Positions 1-8,027 of a stretch of DNA of 64,000 bases are shown piece after piece. Location of the stretch: positions 186,001-250,000 of the forward strand of contig JAIUMI010000001.1 in the NCBI GenBank assembly GCA_022565665.1, given 5' to 3'. This stretch comes from Glycocaulis sp. (GTDB lineage: Bacteria; Pseudomonadota; Alphaproteobacteria; Caulobacterales; Maricaulaceae). Made by a program: the position numbers and the translations under genes. Below the pieces are notes generated by a model. The model saw only the letters and a list, made by a program, of their open reading frames with translations. It was not told where the DNA came from and ran no database searches. Every line of letters begins with the position of its first letter. The stretch's first letter is position 1.

Positions 1-43
1 GGCCACATCATGCAAGCCCGCACGCTGGCGCGGCGGCAATTTT

Positions 44-880
44 TCATTGCGCCTGCGGCAAGCTTATCTTTGCAGGTGTGCCACCGACCGTCACGGCCAC
101 ACCCGTCCCGGCCGCCTGCTCCAGCCTGTCGACGCGGATAACGGCGAGCCCCTCGCGGCCTGCCGCATTGATGATCTCGCCCAGCGGCACCTCACCGGCC
201 ATGACCAGCGCACCGGCCTCCAGCGCAGTATCCGCGCTGACGCCTGCCGTGCGCTTCCTGACACCGCCCTTGCGGTGCATGCGGCTTGCCACCTCCTGGC
301 CCACAAAACACCCCTTGCGGTAGTGGATGGCGTTCAGGAGATCGTGGTTCACATCGGTGGAGAAGAAGGCAGCGGGAGCGTAGTCAGCCCCCAGCTCCGG
401 CACGATCAGCGCAATCCGCGCCGCATCATGGCTGGCCGCCTGATCAGGAATATCGGACGAAACCGGCACGATCGCCCGCAGACCCAGCCGCATGTCGCGC
501 GGGTCTGATGCGGCCGACAGCGCCAGCGCTTCAAGCCGGGCGGCCGCCTCGCGCCCGCGCGCCGCAGCCACCATCAGGTCATCGCGCAGCGCTAGCTCGG
601 CCCTGGCCCGCAGCCGGTAGAGGGTGAAGCGTTTGAGCAGGCCTTCAGCTTCGCTGACCGGCACGTCGACATAAAGACCGCCTGCGCCGTCGTCGAAAAA
701 CATAAGATCAGCCAGCACCTTGCCCTGCGGGGTGAGAAGGGAGGAGGCCATCGCCTTTCCCGGCTCTACGCCCTGCGGGCCGTTCGTCACGACACGCTGG
801 AGGAAGTCGCGCGCATCGGCGCCGGTGATCGCGATCACGGCGCGGCGGAGAAGGCGGGTGAGAAAATCGGGCTGGTCCAT
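44..880 (-). CDS. ygfZ: YgfZ/GcvT-like folate-binding protein (CAF17 family)
   Basis: This 278-residue protein belongs to the YgfZ/CAF17 family, which resembles the T-protein of glycine cleavage and helps maintain iron-sulfur enzymes, probably using tetrahydrofolate. The family signature K-G-C-F-V-G-Q-E is visible at about residue 190, with the conserved cysteine present. The N-terminal part contains the usual 'ITGxDAxxFLQ' block. No strong ribosome binding site precedes the ATG, but the length is normal for the family. It is transcribed away from the glycosyltransferase gene at 1002, with about 120 bp between them. Family assignment is firm; the specific client enzymes cannot be read from sequence. 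Confidence 0.9.
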   Translation of the reverse strand: MDQPDFLTRLLRRAVIAITGADARDFLQRVVTNGPQGVEPGKAMASSLLTPQGKVLADLMFFDDGAGGLYVDVPVSEAEGLLKRFTLYRLRARAELALRDDLMVAAARGREAAARLEALALSAASDPRDMRLGLRAIVPVSSDIPDQAASHDAARIALIVPELGADYAPAAFFSTDVNHDLLNAIHYRKGCFVGQEVASRMHRKGGVRKRTAGVSADTALEAGALVMAGEVPLGEIINAAGREGLAVIRVDRLEQAAGTGVAVTVGGTPAKISLPQAQ

Positions 881-979
881 CGCTTCGATGTAGGCAAGCG
901 CGCGAAAAGCACAAGCGCCGCCAGCGGAGGGGCTTTATCCGCATGCGGTAAAACCGCCGGCAAACTGGCGAAACCGCAC

Positions 980-999
980 GCGCTGGGCTAAGCCAGCGC
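980..999. promoter_or_regulatory. Inverted repeat abutting the GT9 start codon
   Basis: GCGCTGG (980-986) and CCAGCGC (993-999) form a perfect 7-bp stem immediately before the ATG at 1002, where a ribosome binding site would be expected. It could hide the start codon in mRNA or be a protein binding site. Only the symmetry is seen; the role is inferred. Confidence 0.4.
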
Positions 1000-1001
1000 C
1001 C

Positions 1002-1961
1002 ATGACACGCATCCTGTTCATCACCGCAACGCGCATTGGCGATGCGGTCCTGTCCTCGGGCCTTCTGGACCATGTGCTGCGCACGCGGGACAATCCGCGC
1101 GTGACGATTGCCTGTGGGCCGCTGGCCGCGCCCCTGTTCCGGGCCGTGCCGGGTCTGGAGCGGGTCATCGTGATGGATAAGCAAAAGGGCGGCGGGCACT
1201 GGCTGGACCTCTGGCGCCAGACCGTCACCCGGCGCTGGGATATCGTCATCGATCTGCGCGAAAGCGCGACGAGCTGGTTCCTGCTGGCGGGCAAGCGCCA
1301 TGTGAAGCGCAACTGGCCGGGCGGCGATGCGCCCGTACACCGGGTGGAGGAGGCCGCCGCCTTCCTCAATGTCTCGCCTGCGCCCTCGCCGGTCTTGTGG
1401 CTGGATGATCTCGCAATAGCGCGCGCCCGCGCCTTGATGCCCGAAGCGCCCGTGCTGGCGCTCGCCCCGGCGGCCTCCGCCCGCTTCAAGGAATGGGCAC
1501 CGGAGAAGTTTGCTGCCCTCGCCAATGCGCTGACCGGCCCCGGTGGCGCGCTGGAAGGGGCCCGCACCGTCATTTTCGGCGGGCCGGGCGATGAAGAAAC
1601 CGCGCGCGCCGTTGCCGCCCAACTCGATCCGGGACGCACGCTTGATCTCACCGGCCAGCTCGGAATTCTCGAAAGCGGGGCGTGCCTTGCGCGTGCCAGC
1701 CTGTTTGTCGGCAATGATAGCGGGCTGATGCACATGGCGGCCGCAGCCGGCACGCCGACGCTTGGCCTGTTCGGCCCCACTGATGAACGTATTTACGGGC
1801 CATGGGGGCGGGCAACGCTGGCGGTGCGCGCGGGCGGTCCCGCCGATGAACGCGAGCGCGACCGGTTGAAATCCTCGCCCACCAGCCTGCTCGCCGATCT
1901 GGAGCTTGCGCCCGTTATGGCCGCAGCCCACAGTCTTTTGACACAGGAGAAAGCGGCATGA
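1002..1961 (+). CDS. Glycosyltransferase family 9 (heptosyltransferase-like)
   Basis: This 319-residue cytoplasmic enzyme looks like an ADP-heptose:LPS heptosyltransferase-type GT9 protein. It starts with the characteristic 'RILFITATRIGDAVLSS' N-terminus. In the C-terminal half it has 'FVGNDSGLMHMAAAAGTPTL', the GT9 nucleotide-sugar-binding segment. The acceptor is probably an LPS core sugar, but this is inferred from the family. There is no Shine-Dalgarno sequence; a perfect inverted repeat (980-999) ends two bases before the ATG. The stop overlaps the dihydroorotase ATG by four bases, so the two are probably co-translated even though the pathways differ. Confidence 0.87.
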   Translation: MTRILFITATRIGDAVLSSGLLDHVLRTRDNPRVTIACGPLAAPLFRAVPGLERVIVMDKQKGGGHWLDLWRQTVTRRWDIVIDLRESATSWFLLAGKRHVKRNWPGGDAPVHRVEEAAAFLNVSPAPSPVLWLDDLAIARARALMPEAPVLALAPAASARFKEWAPEKFAALANALTGPGGALEGARTVIFGGPGDEETARAVAAQLDPGRTLDLTGQLGILESGACLARASLFVGNDSGLMHMAAAAGTPTLGLFGPTDERIYGPWGRATLAVRAGGPADERERDRLKSSPTSLLADLELAPVMAAAHSLLTQEKAA

Positions 1962-3295
1962 GCACCAAGTATGATCTGATCGTGCGCGGCGGCATCGTCG
2001 TCAGCCATGCCGGACGAGCACAAACCGATATCGCAATCCAGGAGGGCCGCTTTGCCGCCATCGGCGATCTCTCGACCGCCAGCGCAGGTGAGGTGATTGA
2101 CGCCGCCGGCCTGCACGTCCTGCCCGGTGTCATCGACACGCAGGTGCATTTCCGCGAGCCGGGGCTTGAGTGGAAGGAGGACCTTGAGACCGGCAGCCGC
2201 GCGGCGGCGCTGGGCGGTGTGGTGTGCGTCTTCGAGATGCCCAACACCAACCCGGCCACCACCACACCGGACCTCTTTGCCGACAAGGTGAAACGCGGCC
2301 ATCACCGCATGCATACGGACTTTGCCTTCTATGCCGGCGCAACGAAGGAGAATGTCCACCTGCTTCGCGAGATGGAGCTGATGGCTGGGTGCTGCGGCGT
2401 GAAGGTGTTCATGGGCGCCTCCACCGGCGACCTTCTGGTCGACACCGATGAGGGCGTGGCCGCGGTCCTGAACGTGATCGAGCGGCGCGCCGCCTTCCAT
2501 TCGGAGGACGAGTTCCGCCTGGCTGACCGCCGGGCGCTCGCCCGCCATGGCGACTGGACCAGCCATATCGAGGTGCGTGATGCCATCGCCGCCATGCAGA
2601 GTACGCAGCGCCTTGTCCGCCTGGCGAAGGCCGCGGGCAAGCGCATCCACGTGCTGCACATCTCTACCGCCGAAGAGATCGAGTTCCTCAAGAACCACAA
2701 GGATATCGCCAGCGTCGAGGTGACGCCCCAGCACCTGACCCTTGCCGCGCCCGAATGCTATGAGCGCCTTGGCGCCTACGCCCAGATGAACCCGCCGGTG
2801 CGGACGCCTGAGCACCGCGCCGGGCTGTGGCGCGGGGTGGATCAGGGCATTGTCGATATTCTGGGTTCTGATCACGCGCCGCATACGCGCGAGGAGAAAT
2901 CCAAACCCTATCCCGCCTCACCCTCCGGCATGCCCGGCGTGCAGACGCTCGTCCCGCTCATGCTGGACCATGTGAACAAGGGCAGGCTGACGATGGAGCG
3001 GTTTGTGGACCTGACGAGCCACGGGCCGCAGCGCGTGTTTGGCCTCGCAAACAAGGGCCGCATCGCAGCCGGTTATGACGCGGACCTGACGCTGGTCGAT
3101 CTGCACGCCGTCCGGACCATCGAGGAAAGCTGGCTCGCCTCGCGCTGTGGCTGGTCGCCCTTTACCGGCGAAGCCGTCACCGGCTGGCCGATGGCAACCA
3201 TCGTGCGCGGGCGCGTGGTGATGCGTGATGACGAGCTGGTCACGCCGTCTGTTGGTGAGCCTGCACGCTTTGTGGAGACCCTGGGGGCGGTTTAG
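1958..3295 (+). CDS. pyrC: Dihydroorotase (class I-like amidohydrolase)
   Basis: This 445-residue metal-dependent amidohydrolase fits dihydroorotase, which interconverts carbamoyl-aspartate and dihydroorotate in pyrimidine synthesis. Visible family features are 'PGVIDTQVHFREPG' (about residue 60), the 'KVFMGASTGDLL' block with the lysine that is carboxylated in class I enzymes, the metal histidines of 'HSEDEFR' and 'VLHISTAEE', and 'ILGSDHAPH' with the catalytic aspartate. The first histidine of the usual D-x-H-x-H is glutamine here; related dihydroorotases with the same change are, from memory, known. It overlaps the preceding gene by ATGA. A palindromic repeat begins 8 bp after the stop. 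Confidence 0.9.
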   Translation: MSTKYDLIVRGGIVVSHAGRAQTDIAIQEGRFAAIGDLSTASAGEVIDAAGLHVLPGVIDTQVHFREPGLEWKEDLETGSRAAALGGVVCVFEMPNTNPATTTPDLFADKVKRGHHRMHTDFAFYAGATKENVHLLREMELMAGCCGVKVFMGASTGDLLVDTDEGVAAVLNVIERRAAFHSEDEFRLADRRALARHGDWTSHIEVRDAIAAMQSTQRLVRLAKAAGKRIHVLHISTAEEIEFLKNHKDIASVEVTPQHLTLAAPECYERLGAYAQMNPPVRTPEHRAGLWRGVDQGIVDILGSDHAPHTREEKSKPYPASPSGMPGVQTLVPLMLDHVNKGRLTMERFVDLTSHGPQRVFGLANKGRIAAGYDADLTLVDLHAVRTIEESWLASRCGWSPFTGEAVTGWPMATIVRGRVVMRDDELVTPSVGEPARFVETLGAV

Positions 3296-3303
3296 CCTTT
3301 AAT

Positions 3304-3400
3304 GTCATGGCCCGGTTTATCCGGGCCACCCATGCCTCTGGCCTTCGAGCGCGGCCCCACATTTTAGGCATGGGTCACCCGCATTCGCGGGTGATGACAC
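3304..3400. repeat. REPIN-like twin-hairpin palindromic element, copy 1
   Basis: The spacer downstream of dihydroorotase is almost entirely a nested palindrome. The outer ends are GTCAT (3304-3308) and ATGAC (3394-3398). Inside are hairpin GGCCCGG/CCGGGCC, the arms CCCATGCC (3330-3337) and GGCATGGG (3367-3374), and hairpin TCACCCGC/GCGGGTGA (3375-3393). This layout, two REP-type hairpins facing each other, is what REPIN elements look like. A second copy lies just beyond ridA. Confidence 0.7.
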
Positions 3401-3416
3401 CGACGGAGGGAAAGCC

Positions 3417-3878
3417 TCAAACCACCTCAATCACCGCATCCACCTCCACCGCCGCACCCAGCGGCAATACGGGGCAGGCGACGGCGGAGCGCGAGTGACG
3501 GCCCGCATCGCCAAACACTTCCACCATCAGGTCTGAACAGCCATTGATGACCTTGGGGATGTCGGTGAAGGCCGGATCGGCGGCGACGAACCCGCCCAGG
3601 CGCACCACGCGCGCCACCCGGTCCAGATTACCCTCACACGCGGCAGCAAACTGCGCAATGAGGTTTAGCCCGCACAGGCGCGCTGCCGCCTGCCCTGCGG
3701 CGACATCCATGTCCTTGCCAAGCGTGCCCTTCACAAGACCGTCCGGCCCGATCGAGACCTGCCCCGACACGAACACCAGATTGCCAGAGCGCACGAAGGG
3801 CACGTAATTGGCCACCGGCGCGACCGCCTGCGGCAGGGTGATACCAAGGTCGGCAAGGCGCTGGGCGATGGTGGACAT
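3417..3878 (-). CDS. RidA family (YjgF/UK114) protein
   Basis: This 153-residue protein is a long-form RidA family member; the family hydrolyses reactive enamine/imine intermediates of amino acid metabolism. The typical 'FVSGQVSIGPDGLVKGTLG' N-terminal strand segment and the C-terminal 'RSAVACPVLPLGAAVEVDAVIEV' block are present. Many archetypal RidA proteins have the catalytic arginine in an R-x-x-V segment; here it would be the arginine of 'SRSAVA', but subgroup is uncertain. A good ribosome binding site (AGGAG) sits about 8 bases before the ATG at 3878. The gene is bracketed by two palindromic elements and stands alone between oppositely directed and co-directed neighbours. Confidence 0.88.
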   Translation of the reverse strand: MSTIAQRLADLGITLPQAVAPVANYVPFVRSGNLVFVSGQVSIGPDGLVKGTLGKDMDVAAGQAAARLCGLNLIAQFAAACEGNLDRVARVVRLGGFVAADPAFTDIPKVINGCSDLMVEVFGDAGRHSRSAVACPVLPLGAAVEVDAVIEVV

Positions 3879-3911
3879 GGAAATCTCCTGAAAGCGAAAG
3901 CCCTCTAGAAC

Positions 3912-4022
3912 GTGTCATCACCCGCTTTATGCGGGTGACCCATGCCGGAAAGATTCCGCTTGTACGGTCGTTGCAGGAATGGGTCCCCCGGACCTCGCTC
4001 GCGCTCGGCCGGAGGATGACAC
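3912..4022. repeat. REPIN-like twin-hairpin palindromic element, copy 2
   Basis: The element starts GTGTCATC (3912-3919) and ends GATGACAC (4014-4021). It carries hairpin TCACCCGC/GCGGGTGA with loop TTTAT and the arm CCCATGCC, like copy 1. The far side is less perfect (GAATGGGTCCCCCGG...CCGGAGGATGAC). It occupies nearly the whole spacer between ridA and the thiolase gene and shares the hairpin and the CCCATGCC arm with the element at 3304-3400. Confidence 0.65.
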
Positions 4023-4030
4023 CATTGATA

Positions 4031-5215
4031 TTAGAACCGCTCGACCGCCATCGCGGTGGCTTCGCCGCCGCCAATGCACAGCGAGGCCACGCCGCGCTTC
4101 TGGTCGTGCTTTTCAAGCGCGGAGAGCAGCGTGACGAGGATGCGGGCGCCAGAGGCACCAATCGGATGGCCGAGCGCACACGCGCCGCCATGCACGTTGA
4201 TGACATCGTGAGACAGGCTTAAGTCCTTCATCGCGATCATCGGCACGCTGGCAAAGGCCTCGTTGATCTCGAACAGATCGACATCCTTGGTGGACCAGCC
4301 CGCGCGCTCCATCACCTTGCGCATGGCCGGAACCGGCGCGGTCATGAAATAGGCGGGCTCATGCGCATGGGCCGCCGTGGCGACGATGCGGGCGATGGGT
4401 TTGAGACCCCGGCGTTCCGCTTCGGACAGGCGCATCAGCACCAGAGCCGCCGCACCGTCGGAGATGGCCGAGGCGTTGGCCGCGGTCACCGTGCCGTCCT
4501 TGGTAAAGGCCGCGCGCAGTTCCGGGATTTTCTCGGGCCGCGCCTTGCCGGGCAATTCGTCATGCTCGACCGTCACATCGCCCTTGCGCGTGGAGATAGT
4601 GACGGGCGCAATCTCACGCTTGAAAGTGCCTTCCTTGGTGGCGGCCTGCGCGCGTTTCAGCGTTTCGATGGCGTAAGCGTCCTGATCCTCGCGCGTGAAC
4701 TGGTATTCCTGCGCGACCATGTCGGCATAAACGCCCATCGCCTTGTGCTCATAGGCATCTTCAAGGCCATCCAGCGCCATGTGGTCCTTTAGCGAGTCAT
4801 GGCCATATTTGAAGCCGGCGCGGTGTGTGGAGAGCAGGTGCGGCGCGTTGGTCATGGATTCCATGCCGCCCGCCACGATCACGTCCGCTTCGCCTGAACC
4901 GATCATCGCGCGGCCATAGATCGCCGCCTGCATGCCAGACCCGCACACCTTGTTCAGCGTGGTGGCCTGGGCCGATTTCGGCAGGCCGGCTTTCAGCGCT
5001 GCCTGACGGGCAGGTGCCTGGCCCTGCCCTGCGCTGAGCACATTGCCCATGATAACCATGTTCACGTCCTCACCGGCCACACCGGCCTCGGCAAGGGCTG
5101 CTTTGATGGCCACTGCGCCAAGCTCCGGGGCCGGTGCTGCGGCCAGCTCGCCGAGCAGGCCGCCCATGGGGGTGCGCGCCATGCCCACGATGACGATGGG
5201 ATCGTCTGCGCTCAT
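4031..5215 (-). CDS. Acetyl-CoA acetyltransferase (thiolase)
   Basis: This 394-residue thiolase condenses or cleaves acyl-CoA and acetyl-CoA, as in beta-oxidation or acetoacetyl-CoA formation. The nucleophilic cysteine lies in '[11 protein letters not shown]' (about residue 90). The C-terminal '[19 protein letters not shown]' and '[11 protein letters not shown]' blocks carry the catalytic histidine and second cysteine. I chose the ATG at 5215 because AGGAG lies 8 bases upstream; an upstream in-frame start at 5269 adds 18 residues that do not look like thiolase. The preference for short or long substrates cannot be decided. No PHB genes are adjacent. Confidence 0.92.
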   Translation of the reverse strand: MSADDPIVIVGMARTPMGGLLGELAAAPAPELGAVAIKAALAEAGVAGEDVNMVIMGNVLSAGQGQAPARQAALKAGLPKSAQATTLNKVCGSGMQAAIYGRAMIGSGEADVIVAGGMESMTNAPHLLSTHRAGFKYGHDSLKDHMALDGLEDAYEHKAMGVYADMVAQEYQFTREDQDAYAIETLKRAQAATKEGTFKREIAPVTISTRKGDVTVEHDELPGKARPEKIPELRAAFTKDGTVTAANASAISDGAAALVLMRLSEAERRGLKPIARIVATAAHAHEPAYFMTAPVPAMRKVMERAGWSTKDVDLFEINEAFASVPMIAMKDLSLSHDVINVHGGACALGHPIGASGARILVTLLSALEKHDQKRGVASLCIGGGEATAMAVERF

Positions 5216-5317
5216 GATTGTCTCTCCTGTTTCAGGATGAAGGGTGCAGTCTTGAAATCCGGCGCGCATGTGAAGGCCCCGCGCCGCGATGCGTCAAGGC
5301 TTTTCGCAGGCGCAATG

Positions 5318-5851
5318 TCAGGTGGGGCTGGCATTGGTCTGAAAATCTAGAATTTGTTGCGAAAGTCGTGCAAGCTTGGTCTCCAAGTTACCTTCAGCGT
5401 CGTCATGCGGCACTTGGAAGACTTGAGTGGCACCGGCGAACGCGCCATTCTGTTTGTTAAATCCCGGATTAATAATGGAAATCGAAATCGCCTCCATTTG
5501 TCTGAGCGCAATCGAAACATCAATGCTTCCAGCGCACTCGCTTCTTCCAAACCATGAAAATGAATCCCACCGCCCCGAAATGGGGCCTGTTCGATGTCTC
5601 TTCAATCGTTCATATATTGTGGATTTCGTCTCTATCCCGGCTTCTCCGATATAAATTAGGCCACCATCGCCATAAAGACAGTACAAACCAACATAATCTC
5701 TGTAATCGATAAAATTCTGCCGCTCTGCTTTTGTTGGCGCACCCTGTCTTCCCAGCGGCGTCTTCTCACGTCCGAGAAGTTGCCCGGATTTGCGGGGCTT
5801 CCCCCAGAACACATCTCGTTCCGACCAGAACAGTCCGTAATGAGTGATCAT
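5318..5851 (-). CDS. GIY-YIG nuclease-like protein, low-GC
   Basis: This 177-residue protein has a GIY-YIG endonuclease core: 'GLYCLY...LIYIGEAG' (GIY and YIG strands, about residues 55-75), an arginine-rich 'IYERLKRHRTG' helix, and 'RQMEAISISIINPGFNKQNG', whose glutamate and P-x-x-N match the metal-binding end of the fold. The ATG at 5851 follows a G-rich stretch; a TTG at 5863 would add four residues. Two sampled 60-base lines inside it are about 42-43% GC, far below the neighbours, so it is probably horizontally acquired. No partner methylase, helicase or mobile gene is next to it. Target and role are unknown. Confidence 0.75.
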   Translation of the reverse strand: MITHYGLFWSERDVFWGKPRKSGQLLGREKTPLGRQGAPTKAERQNFIDYRDYVGLYCLYGDGGLIYIGEAGIETKSTIYERLKRHRTGPISGRWDSFSWFGRSECAGSIDVSIALRQMEAISISIINPGFNKQNGAFAGATQVFQVPHDDAEGNLETKLARLSQQILDFQTNASPT

Positions 5852-5895
5852 CCATCCCCCCAATCAAACATGGGGAGAAACTGCCCGGCCCAAAA

Positions 5896-6231
5896 CTAGG
5901 AGTCCAGCGCCACCGCCTGCGCAAGGATGGCGGCAAGCCCGTCATCGAGATCATCGGCCTCGTAAATCTTCACATGGCGCAAGGCCTTGCCGGTGCCTTC
6001 CACGCGCACATGCCCGGCCAGCTCCGCGCCTCTGCTGAACTGCAGATTGACGTGGGCCTTGTGGGGCACGATGGCGCAGACCAACCCCACACCCTGATAG
6101 CAGGGGTAGCCCCATTTGAGCATTTCGGTGAGATGCGGCGCGCGGGCCCGGATCCAGTCACGCGTGGCCCGCGCCAGCGGCGCGCTCGCCTTCTCGTGGT
6201 CGAGCTTTTCGAAATAGGCATCAGCGCTCAT
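5896..6231 (-). CDS. DUF1801 domain protein
   Basis: A 111-residue protein of the DUF1801 (YdhG-like) family, a small alpha/beta fold related to frataxin-like and YjbR proteins; its biochemical role is not established. Recognisable segments are '[24 protein letters not shown]' and the C-terminal '[16 protein letters not shown]'. I start it at 6231 because that ATG overlaps the mnmA stop (ATGA), a sign of translational coupling. An upstream in-frame start at 6267 would lie inside mnmA. Confidence 0.8.
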   Translation of the reverse strand: MSADAYFEKLDHEKASAPLARATRDWIRARAPHLTEMLKWGYPCYQGVGLVCAIVPHKAHVNLQFSRGAELAGHVRVEGTGKALRHVKIYEADDLDDGLAAILAQAVALDS

Positions 6232-7475
6232 GCGGCTTTGTCCTCGCTCATGGTGGACCTGATCCACCCGCCGCCGAGCACGCGGGCCTCCTCGTCAACG
6301 CTGTAGAAGACGCATGCCTGACCGGGGGCCACGCCTTCCTCGCCCGCTGCCAGCATCACGCTGACAACGCCATTTGCGTTCACGTGCAAAGTGGCCGGGC
6401 TCGGCGGCCGGGTGGAGCGCACCTTCACGGCGATCTCCATGCCGTCCGCTTCACCGAGCGCGCCGTCGCCAATCCAGTTCACGTCGGAAAGCTGGATGGT
6501 GCGCACGGCGAGCGCCTCGCGCGGGCCGACAATGACCTGTGCTTGTCCGGCATCCAGCCGGATCACGTAAAGCGGCTCGCCCGTTGCCACGCCAAGCCCC
6601 CGGCGCTGACCCACCGTGTAGTGGATCACGCCCTCATGATGGCCCAGCACACGCCCATCTTCGTGAACGATCTCGCCGGGGCGGGCCGCATCCGGGCGCA
6701 GGCGTTTGACCACGCTGGCGTAATCGCCATCGGGCACAAAGCAGATATCCTGGCTGTCGGGTTTCGCCGCCACGATGAGGCCGAGCGCGAGGGCCAGCTC
6801 GCGCGTCTGGTCCTTGGTCAGATGACCCAGGGGGAAGCGTAAGTAGTCCAGCTGCTCACGCGTGGTCGCGAACAGGAAGTAGGACTGGTCCTTGCCATGG
6901 TCTGCCGCGCGCAGGAGTACCGGCCCATCGGTGCGGTCTTCCCGGCGGATATAATGGCCCGTCACCAGCGCCGCGGCGCCCAGCTGCTGCGCGGTGGAGA
7001 GCAGATCGGCAAACTTCACTGACTGGTTGCAGCGCACGCACGGGATCGGTGTGGCGCCCGCCAGATAGGTGTCGGCGAAATCTTCCATCACCGCTTCACG
7101 GAAACGGCTTTCATAGTCGAGCACATAGTGGGCAAAGCCCATGGCTTCCGCCACCCGGCGGGCATCGTGAATGTCCTGCCCGGCGCAGCACGCGCCCTTG
7201 CGGTGGATGGCCGCGCCGTGATCGTAAAGCTGCAGTGTCATGCCCACGACCTGATAGCCCGCACGGTGCAGCAGGGCGGCTACAACGGAGCTATCCACCC
7301 CGCCCGACATCGCCGCGACCACGCGGTGATCTTCAGGGCGTCCGCCCAGCCCCAGAAACTCGCCGGAAAGACCATAGTCGGCCATCAGCGCGTCAACACG
7401 CGCCGCATCGGCAGCTGGATTTGCGGCCAAGGTGTCGCGCGGCCCTGCCGGGCGCGCACTGATAAGGGTCGTCAT
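6228..7475 (-). CDS. mnmA: tRNA 2-thiouridylase MnmA
   Basis: MnmA (415 residues) thiolates uridine 34 of glutamate, glutamine and lysine tRNAs using ATP and persulfide sulfur. The PP-loop '[15 protein letters not shown]' binds ATP. The catalytic cysteines are in '[12 protein letters not shown]' and '[11 protein letters not shown]'. '[11 protein letters not shown]' and the C-terminal barrel complete the family pattern. I start at 7475, where GGAAAG precedes the ATG; a further upstream in-frame ATG at 7544 adds residues with no family similarity. The N-terminus is some 40 residues longer than in E. coli, as is common in alphaproteobacteria. The stop overlaps the DUF1801 start. Confidence 0.94.
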   Translation of the reverse strand: MTTLISARPAGPRDTLAANPAADAARVDALMADYGLSGEFLGLGGRPEDHRVVAAMSGGVDSSVVAALLHRAGYQVVGMTLQLYDHGAAIHRKGACCAGQDIHDARRVAEAMGFAHYVLDYESRFREAVMEDFADTYLAGATPIPCVRCNQSVKFADLLSTAQQLGAAALVTGHYIRREDRTDGPVLLRAADHGKDQSYFLFATTREQLDYLRFPLGHLTKDQTRELALALGLIVAAKPDSQDICFVPDGDYASVVKRLRPDAARPGEIVHEDGRVLGHHEGVIHYTVGQRRGLGVATGEPLYVIRLDAGQAQVIVGPREALAVRTIQLSDVNWIGDGALGEADGMEIAVKVRSTRPPSPATLHVNANGVVSVMLAAGEEGVAPGQACVFYSVDEEARVLGGGWIRSTMSEDKAA

Positions 7476-7583
7476 GTCTCTTTCCTTTCCCGCCGGTTCA
7501 AGGCCGGTGGCAATGGTCATGGCCGCTGCATATAGCCCAGCCATCCGGCGAAATGAAGGCCACCGGCCGAACGCCGCCAGTAA

Positions 7584-7598
7584 TTAGCCCTGTGTTAA
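7584..7598 (+). promoter_or_regulatory. CtrA-box-like site upstream of the small flagellar-like gene
   Basis: TTAG (7584-7587), seven bases, then TTAA (7595-7598) matches the CtrA consensus TTAA-N7-TTAA at 7 of 8 positions. GTTAACC follows immediately. It lies about 55 bp before the ATG at 7654. CtrA control is an inference from the motif. Confidence 0.5.
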
Positions 7599-7653
7599 GG
7601 GTTAACCGCGCTTTCGATGGCGTAACGGCCGGAAATCGCGCACCTTCCTTCTC

Positions 7654-7968
7654 ATGAACGCTGCCTTCGCATCCGGTGTTTCGGGCTTTGCCTCTGCCAC
7701 GGCACTTCTGAACCGTGCGGCAGACCGGGTAAGCGGCGTTCGTGGCCTGACCATCCCTGACCCGCCCTCCCGCGCGGTCAACACTCCTGGCGCGTCCGCT
7801 GGCAACTCCCCTCTTCCCCCCGCGGCCAGCGGACGCGCAACTCCTTCGCCCGATTTCGCCATGGCCGCCGTGGAGATGATCCAGGCCAAGCACATGGCCG
7901 CCGCATCCGGCGCTATCGTGCGTGCCGCTGACGACATGGTCGGCGCGCTTCTCGACATCAAAGCCTAA
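7654..7968 (+). CDS. Small flagellar rod/hook-like protein
   Basis: This 104-residue protein resembles a miniature of the axial flagellar proteins FlgB/FlgC/FlgE. The N-terminus ('ASGVSGFASATALLNRAADRV') is similar to their N-terminal helix, where the next segment is usually A-N-N-I-A-N. The C-terminus ('DFAMAAVEMIQAKHMAAASGAIVRAADDM...LLDIKA') matches their C-terminal coiled helix, which has the pattern hhhA-x-x-A-x-x-A-x-hh-x-x-x-D-x-M. The middle is a short proline/alanine-rich stretch in place of the surface domain. No good ribosome binding site is visible. A CtrA-like box upstream fits a flagellar role. It lies away from the main cluster, between mnmA and a transporter. Confidence 0.65.
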   Translation: MNAAFASGVSGFASATALLNRAADRVSGVRGLTIPDPPSRAVNTPGASAGNSPLPPAASGRATPSPDFAMAAVEMIQAKHMAAASGAIVRAADDMVGALLDIKA

Positions 7969-8027
7969 CCCCTTCAAATCTCACGGCTGACCCCGTAATC
8001 TTGCGCCGCAGCAGGAGGGGGCACCCC

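Noticed and set aside
3304..4022. CRISPR array
   Set aside because: Only two imperfect palindromes flanking one gene, with no regularly spaced direct repeats and no cas genes.
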